A DNA stretch of 64,000 nt from Arthrobacter sp. P2b (GTDB taxonomy: Bacteria; Actinomycetota; Actinomycetes; Actinomycetales; Micrococcaceae), in assembly GCF_900168295.1 (NCBI RefSeq), contig NZ_FVZL01000006.1, positions 1-64,000 of the forward strand, in the 5' to 3' direction. Position 1 is the stretch's first letter. Each line of letters opens with the position of its first letter. Made by a program: the position numbers and the translations under genes. Under the pieces are notes generated by a model, which was not told the DNA's origin, ran no database searches, and saw only the letters and a program-made list of their open reading frames with translations. This document shows positions 57,497-64,000 of the stretch, in pieces.

Positions 57497-58627
57497 TTAC
57501 AGCGCGGCGCGCTGCAGGGACCGGGCAACGTCGATGGTTGCCTGGCCGAGGACGCGGCTGCCTTGGTAGAGGACAACCGTCTGGCCGGGCGCCACGCCAC
57601 GCAGGGGGTCGGTCAGCCTGATGACCAACTGGCCGGCGGCGCCGCCTTCTCCTGCTTCCATCCGGGCAGTCGCCGGCACGGGGTCGCCGTGCGCGCGAAC
57701 CTGCGCGTAGCAGTCGAATTCCGCACCGGACTCCACCTCCGCGATCGGCAGGCCCGCCCAGGAGACCTTAATGCCCCGGATCTCGTCGATGGCCAGGAGC
57801 GCCTCCGGTCCCACCACCACCTTGTTTTCCTTCGGCCGGATCTCCAGGACGAAGCGCGGCTTTCCGTCGGCGGCCGGTGTGCCGAGCTTCAGGCCGCGGC
57901 GCTGGCCCACGGTGAACGCGTTTGCGCCGGGATGCTCACCCACTTTGGTGCCTGTTTCGTCCACGATGTCGCCGGTGGTCATGTCGATCTTCTCCGCGAG
58001 CCACCCGGCGGTGTCGCCGTCGGGAATGAAGCAGATGTCGTGGCTGTCGGGCTTGTTGGCCACCGAGAGTCCGCGGCGCTCCGCCTCGGCCCGGACCTCG
58101 GCCTTGGACGGAGTGTCGGCGAGCGGGAACATGGAGTGCTTGAGCTGTTCGTGGGTCAGGACGCCGAGGACATAGCTTTGGTCCTTGGCCCAGTCCGCGG
58201 CGCGGTGCAGCTCACGGTTCCCGTCGGCGTCTTCGATCACCTTCGCATAGTGTCCGGTGCATACGGCGTCGAAGCCCAGGGCAATGGCCTTTTCCAGCAG
58301 GGCAGCGAACTTGATCCGCTCGTTGCAGCGCATGCAGGGGTTGGGCGTACGGCCGGCTGCGTACTCGTCGATGAAGTCCTGGACGACGTCTTCCTTGAAG
58401 CGCTCCGAGAAGTCCCACACGTAGTAGGGGATGCCCAGGACGTCACACGCGCGCCAGGCGTCGCGGGAATCCTCGATGGTGCAACAGCCGCGGCTGCCGG
58501 TACGCAAGGTGCCTGGCATCCGCGACAGCGCCAGGTGGACCCCGACGACGTCATGCCCCGCCTCAACGGCGCGGGCGGCGGCTACGGCGGAGTCAACTCC
58601 GCCGCTCATGGCTGCTAGAACTCGCAT
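57497..58627 (-). CDS. mnmA: tRNA 2-thiouridylase MnmA
   Basis: 376 residues. The PP-loop SGGVDS is at 8-13. The catalytic cysteine pair is Cys98 in NPCMRCN and Cys199 in [11 protein letters not shown]. It thiolates U34 of tRNAs for Lys, Glu and Gln using persulfide sulfur from a cysteine desulfurase, and the next gene upstream encodes such an enzyme, 129 bases away on the same strand. Typical family length. The ATG start opens [13 protein letters not shown] directly. Confidence 0.97.
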   Translation of the reverse strand: MRVLAAMSGGVDSAVAAARAVEAGHDVVGVHLALSRMPGTLRTGSRGCCTIEDSRDAWRACDVLGIPYYVWDFSERFKEDVVQDFIDEYAAGRTPNPCMRCNERIKFAALLEKAIALGFDAVCTGHYAKVIEDADGNRELHRAADWAKDQSYVLGVLTHEQLKHSMFPLADTPSKAEVRAEAERRGLSVANKPDSHDICFIPDGDTAGWLAEKIDMTTGDIVDETGTKVGEHPGANAFTVGQRRGLKLGTPAADGKPRFVLEIRPKENKVVVGPEALLAIDEIRGIKVSWAGLPIAEVESGAEFDCYAQVRAHGDPVPATARMEAGEGGAAGQLVIRLTDPLRGVAPGQTVVLYQGSRVLGQATIDVARSLQRAAL

Positions 58628-58756
58628 GCTGGCTTTCTGTCGGGGAAGGCTGCGGCCCCATGGCCGGGACCGTGCGGACCGCCGGGCAGGGTCCCGGATA
58701 CGATCGTCGCCTATCTATTCTACGGCCTCGTGTAAAGGAGCACGGCGGCAGCGCGG

Positions 58757-59989
58757 TCAGCCGGCAGCCCGTCCCTGCCGGGCGATGGTGCCTGCAGTCT
58801 GGATGGAGGACTCGTGGCCGGCCATACCTGCCTGCCGGGCACGTGCATAGGCGTCCGGAAGGGCGTTCAGCAAGGCGTCGACGTCGGCGTCGGTGGAGGC
58901 ATGGCCGAGAGTGAACCGCTGCGCGCCCCGCGCCGTTTCCTCGTCAAGTCCCATGGCCAGCAGGACGTGGGACGGGCGCGGCACACCGGCCGTGCACGCC
59001 GATCCGGTGGATGACTCAACCCCGGCAAGGTCCAAAAGGAAAAGGAGGGAATCCCCTTCGCAGCCCGGGAAGGTGAAATGCGCATTGCCCGGGAGCCGCC
59101 GCCCGGTGCCTGGCGCTCCGCGCAGGACGGCCTCCGGCACCCGCTCGAGCACCCCTTTGATCAGTCGGTCGCGGAGGGCCGTGATCCGGGCGGCTTCACG
59201 GGGCAGCGCTGCAGCAGCAGCCTCTGCGGCCGCTGCGAAAGCTGCAATCGAGGCCGTATCCAAGGTGCCGGAGCGGACGTCCCGTTCCTGCCCGCCTCCG
59301 TGCTGGACGGGGGTCAGCTTGACCGTCCGCCCCAGCAGGAGGGCGCCCACACCCACCGGTCCCCCGATCTTGTGCCCGGAGATGGACATGGCATCCAGGC
59401 CGGACGCCTTGAAATCCACGGGGAGCGAACCGAACGCCTGCACGGCATCCGAGTGCACGGGAACGCGCGCAGCATGGGCCAGTTCCACGATCCGATGGAC
59501 CGGCTGGATGGTGCCCACCTCGTTGTTGGCCCACATAACGGTGACCAGCGCGATGGTGCCCGGATCCCGGGACAGCTCACCTTCAAGGAATTCGAGGTCC
59601 ACCCCGCCGTAGCCGTCCACCGGCAGCCACGTCACGTCGGCGCCCTCGTGCCGCTCGAGCCACTCCACGGTGTCCAGGACCGCGTGATGTTCGACGGCGG
59701 AACAGAGGATGCGCCGCCGCGCAGGGTTCTCTGCCACCCGGGCCCAATACAGGCCCTTGACAGCCAGGTTGTCCGATTCGGTGCCGCCGGACGTAAAGAT
59801 CACCTCTGATGGATGGGCGCCGGCAGCAGCGGCGACGGCCTCCCGGGCATCCTCAACTGCCCTGCGCGCCCGCCGGCCGGAACCATGCAGCGAGGAGGGG
59901 TTTCCGGTGCGGGCAAGTTCACGCGTCAGGGCAGCCAGAGCCTCAGCCGAAAGCGGGGTGGTGGCAGCATGATCGAGGTAGACGGGCAC
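58757..59989 (-). CDS. Cysteine desulfurase, IscS/NifS family
   Basis: 410 residues of a PLP enzyme: YLDHAATTP at the N-terminus, TSGGTESDN (67-74), the PLP lysine in SISGHK (Lys207) and the persulfide cysteine in STGSACTAG (Cys332). It releases sulfur from cysteine for MnmA and possibly for iron-sulfur clusters. The location just upstream of mnmA matches the mycobacterial iscS-mnmA neighbourhood. A Cys-rich regulator gene lies upstream, 9 bases away. Confidence 0.95.
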   Translation of the reverse strand: MPVYLDHAATTPLSAEALAALTRELARTGNPSSLHGSGRRARRAVEDAREAVAAAAGAHPSEVIFTSGGTESDNLAVKGLYWARVAENPARRRILCSAVEHHAVLDTVEWLERHEGADVTWLPVDGYGGVDLEFLEGELSRDPGTIALVTVMWANNEVGTIQPVHRIVELAHAARVPVHSDAVQAFGSLPVDFKASGLDAMSISGHKIGGPVGVGALLLGRTVKLTPVQHGGGQERDVRSGTLDTASIAAFAAAAEAAAAALPREAARITALRDRLIKGVLERVPEAVLRGAPGTGRRLPGNAHFTFPGCEGDSLLFLLDLAGVESSTGSACTAGVPRPSHVLLAMGLDEETARGAQRFTLGHASTDADVDALLNALPDAYARARQAGMAGHESSIQTAGTIARQGRAAG

Positions 59990-59998
59990 CTTGCAATT

Positions 59999-60709
59999 CT
60001 AGCCCTTGGGCCGGTTGCCGCCCGGCGCCGGAGGCCCTGCCACCTGATCTGCCGGGACAATCCGGGCACAGCAGTAATCCGGTATATCCGCTCCCGCCAC
60101 GCGTTCCTCCGAGGTGCCGGAACCCACCGCCGCGCCCCGCAGGAACGCGCCGTTCATGGAGCACACCACGCCGGTGTGCGTCCGGGAAAGCCGGTGGAAG
60201 GGGCAGTTCGGCAGCAGGAACCCGCCCTCACCGTCCGGTTCCGGCCGATATCCGGTTGCGGCGAGGAACCGCTCCAGGGATTCGGCTCCCTCGGCCAACT
60301 CCCGGCCTTTGTGGAAGGCGATGTCCCGGAGTACCTCTCCTGCCGGTTTGCCGGTCTCCTGGGACCTCTCGATGGCGGCGGCCAGGAGCTCGCCTGCAAA
60401 GTCGTAATTCCGGTCAGGCACCGAGGCGCCGATTTCGCCTGCTGTGCTCCGGTACATCTTTGCAGGCCTCCCGGACCCGGGGCCGGTTTTTCCCGGCGGC
60501 TTGTGGAATTCAACGGCCAGCAGGCCGTCCTGGACCAGCCGGTCCAGGTGGAAGGACACGGTACTCCTCGGAATGCCCGCGGCCCGGGCGGCATCGTCGC
60601 GGCTAACGGCATGCGGCGCCGCCGCCACGAATTCGAAGAGCTGGAGCCGCTTTTCGTCTGCCAGGGAGGCGAGCGCAGCCATCCTGTCTGCCCAAGGGAG
60701 CCTGGTCAT
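59999..60709 (-). CDS. ArsR/SufR-like HTH regulator with C-terminal cysteine site
   Basis: 236 residues. The N-terminal winged helix has RMAALASLADEKRLQLFEFV and ARAAGIPRSTVSFHLDRLVQDGLL. The C-terminal half carries NCPFHRL, then 13 residues to VVC, and a YCC about 30 residues later, reminiscent of SufR-type metal or Fe-S binding cysteines, though the spacing differs from SufR. The ATG at 60709 (GGGGTGG upstream) is preferred; the open frame to 60796 crosses its own promoter. It is divergent from a DoxX gene and reads into the cysteine desulfurase, so it probably senses sulfur, iron or redox state. Confidence 0.82.
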   Translation of the reverse strand: MTRLPWADRMAALASLADEKRLQLFEFVAAAPHAVSRDDAARAAGIPRSTVSFHLDRLVQDGLLAVEFHKPPGKTGPGSGRPAKMYRSTAGEIGASVPDRNYDFAGELLAAAIERSQETGKPAGEVLRDIAFHKGRELAEGAESLERFLAATGYRPEPDGEGGFLLPNCPFHRLSRTHTGVVCSMNGAFLRGAAVGSGTSEERVAGADIPDYCCARIVPADQVAGPPAPGGNRPKG

Positions 60710-60726
60710 TCCACCCCAATCCAAAG

Positions 60727-60740
60727 TCAAGATCTCTTGA
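60727..60740. promoter_or_regulatory. Inverted repeat TCAAGA-TC-TCTTGA
   Basis: Two 6-bp arms with a 2-base centre, between the divergent regulator and DoxX genes. It lies just downstream of a perfect minus-strand TATAAT (60745 to 60740) and overlaps the start of the plus-strand -35 element. Confidence 0.5.
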
Positions 60741-60765
60741 TTATAGACCTGCTCGCTTCTAAAAT
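60737..60765 (+). promoter_or_regulatory. Putative sigma-70-type promoter for the DoxX gene
   Basis: TTGATT, 17 bases, TAAAAT. The match is good for a GC-rich genome, 30 bases before the DoxX ATG. The -10 box is inside the 9-bp inverted repeat at 60756-60786. Confidence 0.6.
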
Positions 60766-60786
60766 TGTTATATCTACTTTTAGAAG
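60756..60786. promoter_or_regulatory. Operator-like inverted repeat CTTCTAAAA-N13-TTTTAGAAG
   Basis: Two perfect 9-bp arms (60756-60764, 60778-60786) separated by 13 bases, covering the -10 region and ending at the DoxX ribosome site. A dimeric winged-helix repressor such as the neighbouring ArsR/SufR-like protein is the natural candidate. Confidence 0.65.
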
Positions 60787-60794
60787 GAGTTGCC

Positions 60795-61214
60795 ATGAAA
60801 ACCGCATCCGCAGTGCATGCCCATCACCTCCCGGCAGTTCAACCTGCACGGCAGGCTTTCCTGCTGCTGCGAACTGTGTTTACCGTTGCGCCGATCATCT
60901 TCGGCCTGGACAAGCTCACCAACATCCTGGCTGACTGGACGATCTACCTTGCTCCGCAGGCCACCGCGATCGTGCCGATCCCCGCCCAGACCTTCATGTA
61001 CGTGGTGGGGGCAGTGGAGATTGCCGCCGGTATTATCGTGGCCATCCGCCCGCGGTTTGGTTCGCTCCTGGTGGCGGCCTGGCTGGCCGGCATCATCATC
61101 AACCTCCTCCTGCTGGGGAGTTTCTTCGACGTCGCACTGCGCGACTTCGGGCTTCTGGTGGCAGCGCTGGTTTTGAACCGCCTCTCCCGGCCTACAGGAG
61201 TGCGCACGGAGTAA
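60795..61214 (+). CDS. DoxX-family membrane protein
   Basis: 139 residues with four membrane helices. VFTVAPIIFGLDKLTNILADW at helix 1 matches the DoxX opening, then YVVGAVEIAAGIIVAIRPRFGSLLVAAWLAGIIINLLLLG. DoxX proteins belong to redox or thiol-stress membrane complexes in actinobacteria. The ATG at 60795 has AAGGAG 5 bases upstream; the frame is open to 60765 without a better start. It is divergent from the Cys-rich regulator, across two inverted repeats, so probably its target. Confidence 0.87.
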   Translation: MKTASAVHAHHLPAVQPARQAFLLLRTVFTVAPIIFGLDKLTNILADWTIYLAPQATAIVPIPAQTFMYVVGAVEIAAGIIVAIRPRFGSLLVAAWLAGIIINLLLLGSFFDVALRDFGLLVAALVLNRLSRPTGVRTE

Positions 61215-61313
61215 CTGTGCGCATTGACTACAGCAGAAAAGACCTGCCGGCAGTTGGATATCCAGCGGCCGGCTCTTCCTTTTAAGTGCCCAGGAAGCTG
61301 GATGCACAGGAAG

Positions 61314-62006
61314 CTAGTTCGACGGCGGCAGCACCGGCAGGAACGAGGCTACGTCTGCCCGCGCTGCGGCGAGCGATGCCGCATCGGGGCAGGACACGGA
61401 GACATAGACGGACGAGCCGGCGGTGGCGAAGAGCCGGGCCAGGACGACCGCTGCCTTCCCGCCCCGCGGTGCAGCCTGCTCCAGGGCCAGGACTTCCACC
61501 CGGCGCACCGGCGCGTCACGGTCATTTCCCCAGCGAAGGGTGTCTGCCTTCAGGGAGTCCGGCAGCAGGGTCGGATCAAGGTATTCGAAGAGCGCCGCCG
61601 TTGATTCACGGTCATCGCCCCGCGCAAGGGCGCCTTGGTTGCTGCGGACTTTGGCAGCCACGAGGCACCCGTCCGCTTTTGCGTACTGGCTCTCGCCAGC
61701 GACATTGTCCTTAACCTGCTTCCAGCCAGGCGCATCCTTCAACCCATCCGATATCCCCACGGGGACGTCGCGGGCAAGGGTCCCGCCGGCTGCGAAGGGA
61801 AGATCCTGCCCGGCCACGGCGTCAGCGTCATGGCCGGGGGTAATGGTGGGAGTAGCCAGGACCGGAGTGCTTTCCACCACGTCCGGTGCCGCCGGATCCC
61901 GCACCTCCACGCTGCATCCGCTCAAAAGGACGGCGACCAGGGCGCCTGCCAGCGCCGCCCCCAGCCACTTCCCGCCAGCCGCCCGTACCGTCGTCGGCAT
62001 TGTCAT
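61314..62006 (-). CDS. Predicted lipoprotein, function unknown
   Basis: 230 residues: signal peptide ending LLSGC (Cys31), an acidic/proline spacer and a soluble domain with WKQVKDNVAGESQYAKADGCLVAAKVR and AVVLARLFATAGSSVYVSVSCPD. Two cysteines in the mature domain could form a disulfide. ATG 62006 or 62000 are both possible; GGGGG lies just ahead. The frame stays open to 62093 but adds no signal peptide. Transcribed convergent with DoxX and divergent from the J-domain gene. I do not recognise the family. Confidence 0.7.
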   Translation of the reverse strand: MTMPTTVRAAGGKWLGAALAGALVAVLLSGCSVEVRDPAAPDVVESTPVLATPTITPGHDADAVAGQDLPFAAGGTLARDVPVGISDGLKDAPGWKQVKDNVAGESQYAKADGCLVAAKVRSNQGALARGDDRESTAALFEYLDPTLLPDSLKADTLRWGNDRDAPVRRVEVLALEQAAPRGGKAAVVLARLFATAGSSVYVSVSCPDAASLAAARADVASFLPVLPPSN

Positions 62007-62187
62007 GTCCCCCACTGCTTCATGCCACGGCCCCGCCGGCCGCGCATGCACGAGTCTAGACTGCAGCTCCCGCCGGGAACCTGCACAGCCCAAGCACTCG
62101 TTGTCAGGACAGGGCGGGCCGCTGTGCTGGCTAGACTGGGCTGGCTTGGCTCCCCCGCGGGCCGGCCATACAGAAAAGGATGAGTGT

Positions 62188-63129
62188 TTGACCGAGAGCA
62201 GCAGCTCCCACTACCAGGTCCTTCAGGTAGCCGTTACGGCCACTGAGAAGGAAATCAAGGTGGCTTACCGCCGTGCTGCCCGCACCGCCCATCCGGACCA
62301 CGGCGGTGACGCTGCCGCGTTCCGCCGGGTGACGGCCGCATATGAGACCCTCATTGATCCCCAGCGCCGTAAAGCCTACGACCGTTCGTATGCGGCGGGC
62401 CCTGTCCGGGGCAATGCTGCTGACGATGAGCCGCACTTTGATGCTCCTCCCGCCGGCAGCCGGGCGTCGGCCACAGTCCACCGGCCTGGCAGCACCCGCA
62501 ATACCGCGGGGGATCCGCCTGTCTACGTGCCGCCGTTCACGCCCGGCACTGTTCCGCTGATTCCACCGGCTCAGGCCAGCCAGCAGGTGCACGGTATGCC
62601 CCGGAAACGCGGCATCTTTGGAGCCGAAGCACGGATCCAGCGGGAGATGCGCACTGTCCAGCTCCTGACCCGCCAGGTGTTGCCCGCCATCCCCGCCGCC
62701 CGGCTCATCAACGGCCTGCAGTCGCCGGCGGACAACAGCCACATCGACCATGCCGTGCTGTCGGGCTACCGGCTCGCCCTGATTAATTCCATGCTCCTGC
62801 CCAAGGGGGCGTACGCCTGGGACGGCAGGACCCTGAACCATGGGACGCGCACCATCGCGCCGCCGCAGCTGGCCCACCTTGTTCGGGCGATGCAGGACAT
62901 CTTCCCGGAACTGAACGTCACCGGCTGGACAGTGGTTTTGAGCCCCAGCGGGAACCTGCACGAGCCGGTCATCGACCATCACCGCCGCCCCGCAGGTGCA
63001 CTCGAAACAGTACAGGTCGTCAACGGTGCCGGCATGGTGCGCGGGCTCAAGGAGTTCCTTGCCTCCGGGCCGGCGCCCAATACCGTGAACGTGCCCGTCC
63101 TGGCCCGGTTGCTGCGCGGCATGCACTGA
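62188..63129 (+). CDS. J-domain (DnaJ-like) protein
   Basis: 313 residues. An N-terminal J domain: HYQVLQVAVTATEKEIKVAYRRAARTAHPDHGG with the HPD tripeptide, then AAFRRVTAAYETLIDPQRRKAYDRSY. A proline-rich linker follows, and a C-terminal domain (from GIFGAEARIQREMRTVQLL) that I do not recognise; it ends NTVNVPVLARLLRGMH. It lacks the Gly/Phe and zinc regions of DnaJ, so it is a type III co-chaperone, probably targeting DnaK. The start is TTG 62188, with AAAGGA 7 bases upstream; no in-frame ATG or GTG lies near. Confidence 0.83.
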   Translation: MTESSSSHYQVLQVAVTATEKEIKVAYRRAARTAHPDHGGDAAAFRRVTAAYETLIDPQRRKAYDRSYAAGPVRGNAADDEPHFDAPPAGSRASATVHRPGSTRNTAGDPPVYVPPFTPGTVPLIPPAQASQQVHGMPRKRGIFGAEARIQREMRTVQLLTRQVLPAIPAARLINGLQSPADNSHIDHAVLSGYRLALINSMLLPKGAYAWDGRTLNHGTRTIAPPQLAHLVRAMQDIFPELNVTGWTVVLSPSGNLHEPVIDHHRRPAGALETVQVVNGAGMVRGLKEFLASGPAPNTVNVPVLARLLRGMH

Positions 63130-63151
63130 CAGCGGTCGCTAGGATGGGAAT

Positions 63152-63619
63152 GTGTTCCGCATCCTCTTCCACGCCCCTGAAATTCCCGGCAATACAGGTA
63201 ACGCCATAAGGCTTGCCGCCATCACCGGGGCTGAGCTGCATCTCGTGGAACCACTGGGTTTCGATTTTTCAGACGCCAAGCTGCGCCGCGCCGGGCTCGA
63301 TTACCACGACCTCGCCGTGGTCACGGTGCATAAGAACATCGAGGACGCCTGGCAGCACCTGCAACCCGAACGCGTTTATGCGTTTACTTCCGATGGAGCG
63401 GCCAGCTACACGGACATCGCGTACCAGCCGGGCGACGTCCTGATGTTCGGGCGGGAGTCCGTGGGCCTCCCGGAGGAACTGAAAACGGACTCCCACGTCA
63501 CCGCCACGGTGCGGCTGCCCATGCTGCCTGCCCTGCGTTCCCTGAACCTGGCCAACGCCGCTTCCATTGCCGTCTACGAGGCGTGGCGGCAGCAGGGGTT
63601 TGCCGGCGCGCGGATCTGA
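63152..63619 (+). CDS. trmL: tRNA (cytidine(34)-2'-O)-methyltransferase TrmL
   Basis: 155 residues of the SPOUT class: FRILFHAPEIPGNTGNAIRLAAITGAELHLVEPLGFDFSDAKLRRAGLDYHDL, then MFGRESVGLPEE and LPALRSLNLANAASIAVYEAWRQQ, the knotted AdoMet-binding region. It methylates the wobble position of tRNA-Leu isoacceptors. GTG start, with AGGATGGGAA upstream; 22 bases after the J-domain gene, so the two may be co-transcribed. Confidence 0.95.
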   Translation: MFRILFHAPEIPGNTGNAIRLAAITGAELHLVEPLGFDFSDAKLRRAGLDYHDLAVVTVHKNIEDAWQHLQPERVYAFTSDGAASYTDIAYQPGDVLMFGRESVGLPEELKTDSHVTATVRLPMLPALRSLNLANAASIAVYEAWRQQGFAGARI

Positions 63620-63631
63620 GGCCTTCCCTAT

Positions 63632-63664
63632 GGCGGCCGGGGGGAAAAATCTTCCGGCGCCGCC
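63632..63664 (+). terminator. Weak GC stem-loop after trmL
   Basis: GGCGGC-CGG / CCG-GC-GCCGCC with a bulge and a 13-base loop, 13 bases after the trmL stop. No U-tract. Confidence 0.35.
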
Positions 63665-63728
63665 CATCCACCCATGCAGCAGCCCCGAATCACTCCTGAG
63701 AACATTTCACGGGATCGAGGAGCGGCAG

Positions 63729-64000
63729 GTGACACTTCTGGAAGCAGGGTCCAGGACCAAAAGCCGCAGCCGCACAGGCACTGCTGAGGATTCACCGCCG
63801 GGAGACTTATGCTTGGAAGTAATGGAAACTCCCAACGCGCCACATTCCGAGGCTCCTGCCGCGGTAACCGATCCGCCGGCTGACCTCAGCCAACGCCTTG
63901 TAATCCTTTTGGAAGGCATAGCCCGTGGGGACCAGGCGGCCTTTGCGGAGTTCTACCGGCTCACGTCCCGGAGGGTGTTCGGCATGGCCCGCCGGGTTCT
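63729..64000 (+). CDS. ECF-type RNA polymerase sigma factor, N-terminal part (partial)
   Basis: The frame is open to the window edge. LSQRLVILLEGIARGDQAAFAEFYRLTSRRVFGMARRVL matches region 2.1 of ECF sigma factors, closest in pattern to the SigK-like group. The start is unsettled. GTG 63729 has AGGAG 6 bases upstream (best ribosome site) and adds 31 residues. TTG 63813 has GGGAG 8 bases upstream. ATG 63822 opens METPNAP but has a close-set GGAAG. An anti-sigma factor would be expected just beyond the window. Confidence 0.75.
   Translation, partial: MTLLEAGSRTKSRSRTGTAEDSPPGDLCLEVMETPNAPHSEAPAAVTDPPADLSQRLVILLEGIARGDQAAFAEFYRLTSRRVFGMARRV

Noticed and set aside
58664..58697. CCGGGACC / GGTCCCGG inverted repeat between the cysteine desulfurase and mnmA
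   Set aside because: An 8-bp GC repeat with an 18-base loop is common in this GC-rich DNA; no U-tract and no clear function.
61201..61223. TGCGCAC / GTGCGCA repeat at the end of the DoxX gene
   Set aside because: A 7-bp stem that includes the stop codon in its loop, without U-tract; too weak to call a terminator.
61423..62187. N-terminal extension of the J-domain frame
   Set aside because: It is antisense to the lipoprotein gene and is Ser/Arg-rich shadow sequence. The J domain begins right after the TTG at 62188, which has its own ribosome site.

Overview
The window is GC-rich (roughly two thirds G+C by eye), densely coded chromosomal DNA from a high-GC Gram-positive bacterium, most likely a member of the Micrococcaceae (Arthrobacter/Pseudarthrobacter type). 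The reasons are the actinobacterial gene order mtrA-mtrB-lpqB-comF-hpf-secA, a WhiB1-type regulator, a PdtaS-type histidine kinase, a 180-kDa-class NAD-glutamate dehydrogenase, a GlfT2-like galactofuranosyltransferase, an Rv3235-like protein, and frequent GTG/TTG starts. I see no tRNA, rRNA, CRISPR array, insertion sequence, phage gene or integrase. No gap between genes exceeds 300 bases.

Layout. 1-16767: a surface-polysaccharide locus. It holds the end of rmlB, a fused rmlC-rmlD, several family 2 glycosyltransferases, a DUF2304 protein, a flippase, two large polytopic proteins (DUF6541 and DUF2142 types), a PstS-like lipoprotein, and a block wzt-wzm-glfT2-glf that should build and export a galactofuranose-containing glycan. 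17034-22018: an FHA/FtsK-type EssC/EccC ATPase without visible partners, a small membrane protein and whiB1. 22130-28484: pdtaS and the giant glutamate dehydrogenase. 28536-33165: a CpaE-like ATPase and SAF-domain protein, a small BldC/excisionase-like HTH protein, an unrecognised two-repeat protein, a LysM protein and an Rv3235-like protein. 33253-43517: secA, an AlkX/YcaQ-like glycosylase, hpf, comF, lpqB, mtrB and mtrA. 43696-50047: a membrane protein followed by the DUF4129-DUF4350-MoxR-DUF58-DUF4166 operon. 50090-51567: a MetE-like protein without zinc ligands, and chorismate mutase. 51665-57249: an oligopeptide ABC importer. 57497-64000: mnmA, a cysteine desulfurase, a cysteine-rich ArsR/SufR-like regulator divergent from a DoxX protein, a lipoprotein, a J-domain protein, trmL and the start of an ECF sigma factor.

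How they work together. The first quarter makes dTDP-rhamnose and UDP-galactofuranose, assembles glycans and moves them across the membrane. The centre combines envelope signalling (MtrAB-LpqB), protein export (SecA) and stationary-phase ribosome protection (HPF). The cysteine desulfurase supplies sulfur to MnmA for tRNA thiolation. The most unusual signal is a pair of 10-bp-phased CAAAC-type direct-repeat arrays in the two divergent intergenic regions on either side of the small HTH gene at 30633. They look like cooperative operator arrays for that BldC-like protein. Other points of interest are a divergent palindromic promoter at 60727-60786, a 14-bp hairpin between the binding-protein and permease genes at 55554-55586, the MetE-like protein lacking zinc ligands, and the PstS-like lipoprotein coupled to a DUF2142 gene.
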